A DNA stretch of 11,284 bases from Betaproteobacteria bacterium (lineage in GTDB: Bacteria; Pseudomonadota; Gammaproteobacteria; Burkholderiales; SG8-39), in assembly GCA_011391185.1 (NCBI GenBank), contig JAABRB010000083.1, positions 1 through 11,284 of the forward strand, given 5' to 3'. This document shows, in pieces, positions 1 to 5,307 of the stretch (the first letter of the stretch is position 1; every line of letters starts with the position of its first letter). Made by a program: the position numbers and the translations under genes. Below the pieces are notes generated by a model. That model had not been told where the DNA came from and ran no database searches. It saw only the letters and a program-made list of their open reading frames with translations.

Positions 1-854
1 CCCCAGACCTGCCGCCTGACCTCCATCTCGCAATTCACGGAGTCCACGCCGAGCAGACTCACGCCGCGCAGGATGAATGGCGCGACGGTCGTATTGAGGC
101 TCATGCTCGCGGCAAGCCCCACCGCGGCGATCGGCGCGCCGATCTGCATGGTGCTTGCCATCCAGGCCAGACACTCGCCACCCAGATTGTCGACCGCACC
201 CGCCCAGGTCGTCTTGTCGAGCGGCTTGATCTTCGCGAGGTCGAGGCTCGCGCGGAGCATCACCTCTTTCGCGCCGAGCGCCTTCAGATACCCCGTCTCC
301 GCTTCTTTTCCGGTCAGCGCCACGACTTCGTGTCCGAGTCCGGCAAGGATGTCGATTGCGACGGATCCCACGCCGCCGGTCGCTCCGCTCACGACGACCG
401 GGCCCTTGCCGGCCTTGAGCCCCTCGTGAAGCATGCGCACAACCGCCAGACCGGCCGTGAACCCCGCTGTGCCGAGGGCCATTGCATCGAGCAAGGTCAT
501 ACCTTTGGGCATCGGAACGACCCATGCGGCCGGTACGCGCGCGTATTCCGCATAGCCACCGTCGTGCGCGACGCCGATGTCATAGCTCGTCGCGATCACG
601 GCGTCACCTTTCTTGAAGCGTCCATCGCGCGAATCGACCACCGTCCCCGCGAGGTCGATGCCCCCGATGCACGGAAAGCGTCGAATGATGCGCCCCTTGC
701 CGGAGGCGGCGAGCGCATCCTTGTAGTTGACGCTCGAGTACGCCACCCGCACCGTCACCTCTCCGGGATCGAGGTCGTCGATCGTGGCCTCCTCGAAGCC
801 GGCGACCACCTTCTTGTCGGCCTCGCGCAACCGGTAGACCTTGAATTTTTCCAT
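1..854 (-). CDS. acuI: YhdH/AcuI-family NADPH-dependent oxidoreductase (acrylyl-CoA reductase-like), 3' end cut by window
   Basis: Read on the minus strand from an ATG at 854-852, the frame stays open for 284 codons to the window edge. Family members are about 325-330 residues, so roughly 40 C-terminal residues are missing. It is a medium-chain dehydrogenase/reductase: the N-terminal GroES-like half carries SVNYKDAL (about residues 41-48) and GGIDLAGTV (64-72), and the Rossmann half carries the nucleotide-binding loop VSGATGGVGS (155-164). No catalytic or structural zinc cysteine cluster is seen, as expected for the zinc-free YhdH/YhfP group. Characterised AcuI proteins reduce acryloyl-CoA to propionyl-CoA with NADPH in the cytoplasm, in DMSP/acrylate or 3-hydroxypropionate metabolism. 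Applying that substrate here is inference; general enone or quinone reduction is possible. The gene lies 78 bp downstream of zapE with its own strong ribosome-binding site, so it may be a separate or read-through unit. Confidence 0.88.
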   Translation of the reverse strand, partial: MEKFKVYRLREADKKVVAGFEEATIDDLDPGEVTVRVAYSSVNYKDALAASGKGRIIRRFPCIGGIDLAGTVVDSRDGRFKKGDAVIATSYDIGVAHDGGYAEYARVPAAWVVPMPKGMTLLDAMALGTAGFTAGLAVVRMLHEGLKAGKGPVVVSGATGGVGSVAIDILAGLGHEVVALTGKEAETGYLKALGAKEVMLRASLDLAKIKPLDKTTWAGAVDNLGGECLAWMASTMQIGAPIAAVGLAASMSLNTTVAPFILRGVSLLGVDSVNCEMEVRRQVW

Positions 855-862
855 TTCTTTCA

Positions 863-870
863 CTCTCCTT
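863..870 (-). promoter_or_regulatory. Ribosome-binding site of the acuI-like gene
   Basis: On the minus strand the sequence reads AAGGAGAG, with GGAGAG ending 8 bases before the ATG at 854. It is one of the best Shine-Dalgarno matches in the window, and it fixes the start even though the gene is cut at its other end. Confidence 0.75.
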
Positions 871-908
871 CTGTCCCCCCGGGATACACGCGGCGGCTCG
901 CGCGCCGG

Positions 909-968
909 CTACTTTCCAATCTACGTGCCGATCTACGTGCCGATCTGCGTGCCGATCTGCGTGCTGAC
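909..968 (-). repeat. 12-bp in-frame tandem repeat at the 3' end of zapE
   Basis: Read on the minus strand, units of 12 bases follow one another from 968 to 909. The consensus is ATCGGCACGTAG or ATCGGCACGCAG. The first unit (968-957) is diverged at its start, three units (956-921) are near identical, and the last (920-909, ATTGGAAAGTAG) matches at 9 of 12 bases. Because 12 is a multiple of 3, every unit is read in the same frame. The first two units end in CAG (Gln) and the last three end in TAG. ZapE therefore ends inside the array with the tail TQIGTQIGT, backed by two further in-frame stops. Confidence 0.85.
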
Positions 969-2177
969 TCGCCGTGCGCCCCCCGGGGACGCCTGCAACC
1001 GCCGACTTTCACCAAGGTACTCCCTGGTCCCCATTTCCGCCAACCGGCTCACGGTTCGTTGAAACTCGTGCGCGAGCACACCCTCCGTGTACAGCTCTCC
1101 CGGCGGCACTTCGGCCGAGATGACCAGGTTCACTTTCGCTTCGTAGAAAACATCCACGAGCAGCGTAAAGCGGCGCGCCTCGTTCGCACGCGCGGGAATC
1201 ATCCGCGGCACGCCGGAAAGAATCACACTGTGAAACCGGGTGGCCAGGTCAAGGTAATCGATCTGGGATCGCGGGCCGCCGCACAGATCCGCGAACGCGA
1301 ACCAGACCACGCCCCCGGCGCGCTTGACGTAGGGAATCACGCGCCCCTCCACATCGAGCTCGTGGTGCTCCTCCTCGACGTCGCGGATCTGCAGGAACGT
1401 CGCGGCGAGCGCCCGTTCCGCATCCGGGCCGAGCGGCCAGTGATAGGCCTGCACGTGCTCCATCGCTCTCAGCCGGTAGTCCACACCGCTTTCCACGTGC
1501 ACGACGTCCAGGCGGTCCTTGATGAGCGCGATCGTCGGCAGAAACCGGTCACGCTTGAGTCCGTGGCGGTAAAGATCGTCGGGATGGTAGTTCGACGTCA
1601 TGCAGTAGACGACCCCGCGCCCGATGGTGCGATCCAGCAGGCGTCCCAGTATCATCGCGTCGGCGATATCGTTGACGTGAAACTCGTCGAAGCAGATCAG
1701 ACGATAGCGCTTCGCGATGCGACTCGCGACTGCGTCGAGCGGATCCTCCTGCCCCTTCAGATTCTCCATCTCCCGATGGACGTCGCGCATGAAGTGATGG
1801 AAGTGCACGCGACGCTTCCGGACGAGCGGCAGCGTCAGGTAGAAGCTGTCGATGAGAAAGCTCTTGCCGCGCCCGACCCCACCCCAGAGGTAAACCCCAT
1901 TCGGCAGGGGCGGCTTGACGATCAGGCGACGCAGCGCGGAGCTGCGCTTTTCCTTGTACGCCACCCACTGTTCGTATACCCGCTGCAGCCGCTGCACGGC
2001 GGCGTATTGCGAGTCGTCGGCCACGAACCCGCGCCGCGTGAGAATGACCCGGTAATACTCGAGAACCGTGACGGGGAGTCGCTTTGCCGGCTCCGTGTAC
2101 TCCGCGGCGTCGAACACGCTCCCGCCGATCGGCGCCGGCGGTTCGACCTGCCCGTCGTCGTAGGCGGTATCACCCAT
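933..2177 (-). CDS. zapE: Cell division protein ZapE (AFG1-like P-loop ATPase)
   Basis: This encodes 414 residues of the AFG1/ZapE AAA+-type ATPase family; E. coli ZapE is about 375. The Walker A loop is GGVGRGKS (residues 99-106), Walker B is LICFDEF (160-166), and a sensor-like segment MTSNYHPDDLY follows (193-203). In E. coli, ZapE associates with the division apparatus and affects the Z-ring. Mitochondrial AFG1/LACE1 homologues act in turnover of respiratory-chain proteins. Which role applies here cannot be told from sequence, though its place after TCA-cycle genes fits a respiratory link. The ATG abuts the lpd TGA with no spacing and no clear Shine-Dalgarno, so translation is probably coupled to lpd. 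The last residues come from a 12-bp tandem repeat, which makes the C-terminal tail unusual. The family call is firm; the exact start is slightly less so. Confidence 0.93.
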   Translation of the reverse strand: MGDTAYDDGQVEPPAPIGGSVFDAAEYTEPAKRLPVTVLEYYRVILTRRGFVADDSQYAAVQRLQRVYEQWVAYKEKRSSALRRLIVKPPLPNGVYLWGGVGRGKSFLIDSFYLTLPLVRKRRVHFHHFMRDVHREMENLKGQEDPLDAVASRIAKRYRLICFDEFHVNDIADAMILGRLLDRTIGRGVVYCMTSNYHPDDLYRHGLKRDRFLPTIALIKDRLDVVHVESGVDYRLRAMEHVQAYHWPLGPDAERALAATFLQIRDVEEEHHELDVEGRVIPYVKRAGGVVWFAFADLCGGPRSQIDYLDLATRFHSVILSGVPRMIPARANEARRFTLLVDVFYEAKVNLVISAEVPPGELYTEGVLAHEFQRTVSRLAEMGTREYLGESRRLQASPGGARRVSTQIGTQIGT

Positions 2178-3608
2178 TCACATGTTCAAGGCGCGCTTGT
2201 CCACGGCGAGCGCGGCCTCGTGCATCACCTCCGAGAGCGATGGGTGAGCGTGCACGATGCGCGCAATATCCTCGGAGCAGGCGCGAAACTCCATGGCGAC
2301 AACCGCCTCGGCGATCAACTCCGAGGCGTGCGTGTTGATGATGTGGACGCCGAGGATCTCGTCCGTCTTCGCATGCGCGAGCATTTTGACGAATCCCTCG
2401 GTTTCATCCTGCCCCAGGGCCCGACCATTTATCGTGAACGGGAACTGACCGACCCGGTAGGGCGTGCCCTCCTCGCGAAGCTGCTGCTCCGTGCGACCGA
2501 CCCAGGAGATCTCGGGCGATGTGTAGATGACCCACGGAATCGTCTCGAGGTTGACGTGTGCCTTCTGTCCGGAAATCAGCTCCGCCACCATGACCCCTTC
2601 CTCCTCGCCCTTGTGCGCGAGCATCGGGCCCCGGACCACGTCGCCGATCGCGAAGACATTCTGCAGATTGCTGCGGCAATGCGCGTCGACTTCGATGAAT
2701 CCCCGTGCGTCGATCTTCAGTCCGACGTTCTCCGCTCCCAGCCGATCGGTGTTGGGAATCCTGCCGACCGACACGACCAGCTTGTCGCACTCGAGCTTGT
2801 GTCGCTTGCCGTCCTGCTCGTAATCGATGGAGACGCCTTTCTTTCCCAGTTCGACCTTGCCGAGCGTCACGCCAAGCTGGATGTCGAGCTGCTGCCGCTC
2901 AGTGAAGATTTTCCATGCCGCCTTCGAGATGCCTTCGTCGGCTGCCGCCAGGAACGTCGGCAACGCCTCGAGCACCGTGACCTTCGCGCCGAGGCGACGC
3001 CAGACGCTGCCGAGCTCCAGGCCGATCACGCCGGCCCCGATCACGCCGAGTCGCTTGGGCACATCCTTGAACGACAGCGCGCCGACGTTGTCGCACACCG
3101 TCTCGTTGTCCACCGGAAGATCCCGCAGATGCCGGGCCTTCGAGCCGGTCGCAATGATGACCGCCTTGCCTTCGACGACCTCCGGTGCGCCATCGCCCGA
3201 CACCTCGACCTGCCATCCGGCGGCGCCTTTGCCGACCAGATTACCGTGCCCCTTGAGCCACGTGATGTTGTTCTTCTTAAAGAGGAACTCGATCCCCTTG
3301 GTCATCTTCGCGACGATCGTGTTCTTCCGCGCCATCATCTTGCCGATGTCAATCCTGGCACCGCTGATCGCGATGCCGTGATTCCCGAACTTGTGCAGGA
3401 CGCGCTCATAGTTCTCCGAGGATTCCAGTAGCGCCTTGGATGGGATGCAGCCGGTGTTCAGGCATGTGCCGCCCAGGGCGCCGACGCCCTTCGGCGTCTT
3501 CCACTCCTCGACGCAGGCTGTCTTCATCCCGAGCTGGGCCGCGCGCACGGCGGCGATGTAGCCGGCCGGGCCGGCGCCGATCACGATAACGTCGAATGTC
3601 TGTGCCAT
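2178..3608 (-). CDS. lpd: Dihydrolipoyl dehydrogenase (E3 of 2-oxoglutarate dehydrogenase)
   Basis: This encodes a 476-residue flavoprotein that reoxidises dihydrolipoyl groups on the E2 subunit and passes electrons through FAD and a redox disulfide to NAD+. The N-terminal FAD loop is GAGPAG (11-16). The redox pair is C49/C54 in GGTCLNTGCIPSK. The NAD-binding loop is GAGVIG (191-196), a second FAD contact is in the NVFAIGDV segment, and the C-terminal catalytic His/Glu pair is H455 and E460 in HPSLSE. Length and motif order are normal for the family. An in-frame TAA lies a few codons upstream, so ATG 3608 is the only reasonable start, though its Shine-Dalgarno (GGA, 3 bases away) is weak. It follows sucB after a 249-bp repeat-filled gap, which suggests E3 levels may be set partly separately from E1 and E2. 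Its place in the cluster marks it as the E3 for this complex, although E3 proteins are often shared with other complexes. Confidence 0.97.
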   Translation of the reverse strand: MAQTFDVIVIGAGPAGYIAAVRAAQLGMKTACVEEWKTPKGVGALGGTCLNTGCIPSKALLESSENYERVLHKFGNHGIAISGARIDIGKMMARKNTIVAKMTKGIEFLFKKNNITWLKGHGNLVGKGAAGWQVEVSGDGAPEVVEGKAVIIATGSKARHLRDLPVDNETVCDNVGALSFKDVPKRLGVIGAGVIGLELGSVWRRLGAKVTVLEALPTFLAAADEGISKAAWKIFTERQQLDIQLGVTLGKVELGKKGVSIDYEQDGKRHKLECDKLVVSVGRIPNTDRLGAENVGLKIDARGFIEVDAHCRSNLQNVFAIGDVVRGPMLAHKGEEEGVMVAELISGQKAHVNLETIPWVIYTSPEISWVGRTEQQLREEGTPYRVGQFPFTINGRALGQDETEGFVKMLAHAKTDEILGVHIINTHASELIAEAVVAMEFRACSEDIARIVHAHPSLSEVMHEAALAVDKRALNM

Positions 3609-3670
3609 TGATCCGGTGAAAAGTTAAGAATGCATGAAGTGAGGAGCGAGTCGCGGATCCAAACCACCCC

Positions 3671-3685
3671 GGCTGCTTCGCAGCC
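3671..3685. other. Left outer hairpin of the sucB-lpd repeat element
   Basis: GGCTGC, a TTC loop and GCAGCC form a perfect 6-bp stem with a 3-base loop. It mirrors the hairpin at 3805-3819, and the two stems differ only by compensated base pairs. No T-run follows on either strand, so it does not look like a classical intrinsic terminator. Confidence 0.75.
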
Positions 3686-3703
3686 ACCCCTCCTTGAAAA
3701 GGA

Positions 3704-3803
3704 GGGGATATTCATTTTCCTCTCCTCCTCGAGGAGGGGATATTCATTTTCCCCTCCACCTTGAGGAGGGGATATTCATTTTCCCCTCCTCCTCGAGGAG
3801 GGG
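3704..3803. repeat. 32-bp tandem array, three full units plus the start of a fourth
   Basis: The block GGGGATATTCATTTTCC starts at 3704, 3736 and 3768 with an exact 32-base period, and the next GGGG falls in register at 3800 before the sequence leaves the array. Units alternate an AT-rich word (ATATTCATTTTCC) with a C/G-rich palindrome. Around the units lie self-complementary stretches: 3687-3707 (9-bp arms, GAA loop), 3721-3740 (nearly perfect, centred on CTCGAG), 3751-3771 (7-bp arms) and 3783-3803 (nearly perfect, centred on CTCGAG). The AT-rich word is unlike the rest of this GC-rich window. Confidence 0.88.
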
Positions 3804-3804
3804 T

Positions 3805-3819
3805 GCCGCCGGAGGCGGC
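3805..3819. other. Right outer hairpin of the sucB-lpd repeat element
   Basis: GCCGCC, a GGA loop and GGCGGC form a perfect 6-bp stem with a 3-base loop. It sits at the mirrored position to the hairpin at 3671-3685, between the GGAGGGGTG and GGGGTGGT blocks. It lies 39 bases past the sucB stop codon in the direction of transcription, so it may protect the sucB 3' end or cause partial attenuation before lpd. That role is inference. Confidence 0.75.
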
Positions 3820-3857
3820 GGGGTGGTGTCATCCCCGCTTCTCACTCCTCCGTTCGA

Positions 3858-5126
3858 TCAGAGATCGAGCAACAACCGCGCCGGATCCTCGAGCGATTCC
3901 TTGATGGCAACCAGTCCGAGCACCGCCTCGCGCCCGTCAATGATGCGGTGATCGTAGGAAAGCGCCAGATAATTCATCGGGCGAATCACGATCTGGCCGT
4001 CCTCGACGATCGGGCGGTCCTTGGTCGCGTGGATGCCGAGGATCGCACTTTGGGGCGGATTGACGATCGGCGTCGACAACATCGACCCGAAGACTCCGCC
4101 GTTCGAGATCGAGAACGTGCCACCGGTAAGCTCCTCGATGCCGAGCTTCCCGTCCTGCGCGCGCTTGCCGAACTCCGCGATCCGCTTCTCGATTTCCGCG
4201 AGCGGCAGCTGGTCGGCGTCGCGCAGAATCGGCACGACGAGGCCGCGCGGACTGCTGACTGCGATACCGATGTCGAAGTAACCGTGATAGACGATGTCGT
4301 TTCCGTCGACCGAGGCGTTCAGCACAGGGTATTTCCGGAGCGCGTGCACCGCGGCCTTGACGAAGAAGGACATGAAGCCGAGGCGCACGCCATGTTCTTT
4401 CTCGAACCGCTCGCGGTACCTGCTGCGCAGATCGATGACCGCCCGCATGCTGACTTCGTTGAACGTCGTGAGGATCGCAGCAGACTGCTGCGCCTGGACG
4501 AGCCGTTCGGCGACCCGTGCGCGCAGGCGCGACATGGGCACGCGCTGCTCCGAGCGACCGGCGATGGCATCCGCCGCGGTGGCGGCCGGCGGCGCCGGGG
4601 GCAGGCCCGGCTTGGCGCCGGCCGGGATCGGCGACGCCGTCGAGGCAGGCGTCTGGCCGGCGGGTGCGGAACGTCCGATTTGTTCGACGACGTCGGCCTT
4701 GGTGAGGCGGCCGTCGCGCCCGCTGCCCGCAATCGCCGTTGGATCGACACCGTGCTCCTCGACCAGCTTGCGGGCGGCGGGCATCAGTCGGGCGTCAGTG
4801 CGGGCCGTCTCGGCCGACGGCGCCGGAGTCGGCGCCACAATGGCGGGTTGCGGGCGCACGCCGGCGGGGGTGCCGGTCGCAGGCTTCGCTTCGGTGTCGA
4901 TCTGCGCGATCACCTCTCCGGCGACAACGGTACCGCCCGCTTCCTTGAGAATCCGGGTGAGGACGCCATCCGCCGGAGCCGGCAGCTCCAGGACGACTTT
5001 GTCGGTCTCCACGTCGATGAGGTTCTCATCCCGCTTGACCGCCTCGCCTACCTTCTTGTGCCAGGAGAGCAGCGTTGCCTCGGAGACCGACTCCGAGAGC
5101 TGCGGCACTTTCACTTCATGCAGCAT
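3858..5126 (-). CDS. sucB: Dihydrolipoyllysine-residue succinyltransferase (E2 of 2-oxoglutarate dehydrogenase)
   Basis: This encodes 422 residues (E. coli SucB has 405) forming the core of the complex. It takes the succinyl group from E1 on its lipoyl arm and transfers it to CoA. Domains in order: an N-terminal lipoyl domain (about 1-77) with the lipoylated lysine K43 in VETDKVVLE; an Ala/Pro-rich linker; a peripheral subunit-binding domain (about 111-147) that docks E1/E3; a second Ala/Pro-rich linker (about 152-190); and the catalytic domain (about 195-420) with H393 and D397 in YDHRIIDG. It ends in the typical LLLDL. The frame is open for 18 codons further upstream, but ATG 5126 has GGAG five bases before it and gives the conserved start [16 protein letters not shown]. 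It lies 181 bp after sucA and 249 bp before lpd, both gaps being wider than elsewhere in the cluster. Confidence 0.97.
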   Translation of the reverse strand: MLHEVKVPQLSESVSEATLLSWHKKVGEAVKRDENLIDVETDKVVLELPAPADGVLTRILKEAGGTVVAGEVIAQIDTEAKPATGTPAGVRPQPAIVAPTPAPSAETARTDARLMPAARKLVEEHGVDPTAIAGSGRDGRLTKADVVEQIGRSAPAGQTPASTASPIPAGAKPGLPPAPPAATAADAIAGRSEQRVPMSRLRARVAERLVQAQQSAAILTTFNEVSMRAVIDLRSRYRERFEKEHGVRLGFMSFFVKAAVHALRKYPVLNASVDGNDIVYHGYFDIGIAVSSPRGLVVPILRDADQLPLAEIEKRIAEFGKRAQDGKLGIEELTGGTFSISNGGVFGSMLSTPIVNPPQSAILGIHATKDRPIVEDGQIVIRPMNYLALSYDHRIIDGREAVLGLVAIKESLEDPARLLLDL

Positions 5127-5131
5127 GATCG

Positions 5132-5135
5132 CTCC
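5132..5135 (-). promoter_or_regulatory. Ribosome-binding site deciding the sucB start
   Basis: On the minus strand the sequence reads ACGGAGCGATCATG, which puts GGAG five bases before the ATG at 5126. This favours that start over the longer open frame reaching back to 5180. Confidence 0.65.
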
Positions 5136-5189
5136 GTATCGTTGCGCCGCAGTTCGGCTGGGCCTTGCTGCAGCGTGCAAAACCCTTGT

Positions 5190-5251
5190 GCACCCAGGGT
5201 GCCCGGACCGGTCCGTGACGATTCTCCCGCCTGCGGACCGAGGCGCCGCCT
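5190..5251. other. Cluster of short palindromes in the sucA-sucB gap
   Basis: The 181-bp gap holds three short inverted repeats: GCACCC/GGGTGC at 5190-5202 (1-base centre), the perfect 12-mer CGGACCGGTCCG at 5204-5215, and AGGCG/CGCCT at 5241-5251. The first two are nearly adjacent and could form alternative stems in the mRNA. No U-run follows on the transcribed strand and no good -35/-10 pair is seen, so neither a terminator nor a promoter can be called. I see nothing else in the gap besides the sucB ribosome-binding site. Confidence 0.45.
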
Positions 5252-5307
5252 AAGGCCGCGCCCGGATCAGGAAATTGACAGTTGATTGCGTTCAGGACGT
5301 CGGTGGC

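Larger units (their letters stand above)
3636..3855. repeat. Large imperfect inverted-repeat element (REP/MITE-like) filling the sucB-lpd gap
   Basis: The gap between sucB and lpd is organised as two mirrored arms around a tandem-repeat core. Innermost arm parts are CCACCCCTCC-type blocks; next is a 6-bp-stem hairpin on each side (3671-3685 and 3805-3819); outside these are ACCACCCC (3663-3670) and GGGGTGGT (3820-3827). Reverse-complementing 3798-3830 and aligning it to 3661-3693 gives 24 of 33 matches, and six of the nine mismatches lie in the hairpin stem. Symmetry continues weakly into the flanks: 3636-3650 and the reverse complement of 3841-3855 match at 12 of 15 bases. There is no coding potential. 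It resembles dispersed palindromic intergenic repeats of high-GC proteobacteria, but whether it is repeated in this genome cannot be seen from one copy. In the mRNA it would form several strong hairpins between E2 and E3. Confidence 0.8.

Noticed and set aside
330..3431. A 1033-codon open frame on the plus strand across the acuI-like gene, zapE and lpd
   Set aside because: It is antisense to three well-recognised genes and runs through intergenic DNA. Its product is Arg/His/Asp-rich with no recognisable domain. Long antisense frames are expected where high GC at third codon positions removes stops.
3687..3803. Palindromes of the repeat element as a rho-independent terminator
   Set aside because: The stems are strong, but no T-run of the needed length follows on the transcribed strand, and lpd downstream has no convincing promoter of its own.
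3704..3803. The 32-bp periodic array as a small CRISPR array
   Set aside because: The whole period is repeated with no variable spacers, and there are no cas genes nearby; it is a simple tandem repeat.
3657..3834. ATCC on both sides of the repeat element (3657-3660 and 3831-3834) as an insertion target duplication
   Set aside because: Four bases recur easily by chance, the copies are not placed at equivalent distances from the mirrored arms, and the inverted symmetry appears to continue beyond them.
3694..3951. Plus-strand open frame with repeated SSPPRGG/IFIFP-like peptide
   Set aside because: The peptide is a translation of the 32-bp intergenic tandem array and the antisense of the sucB end, so there is no evidence of a protein.
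5275..5280. TTGACA on the plus strand as a -35 promoter element
   Set aside because: No acceptable -10 hexamer lies 16-18 bases further on, and transcription in that direction would run antisense into sucA.
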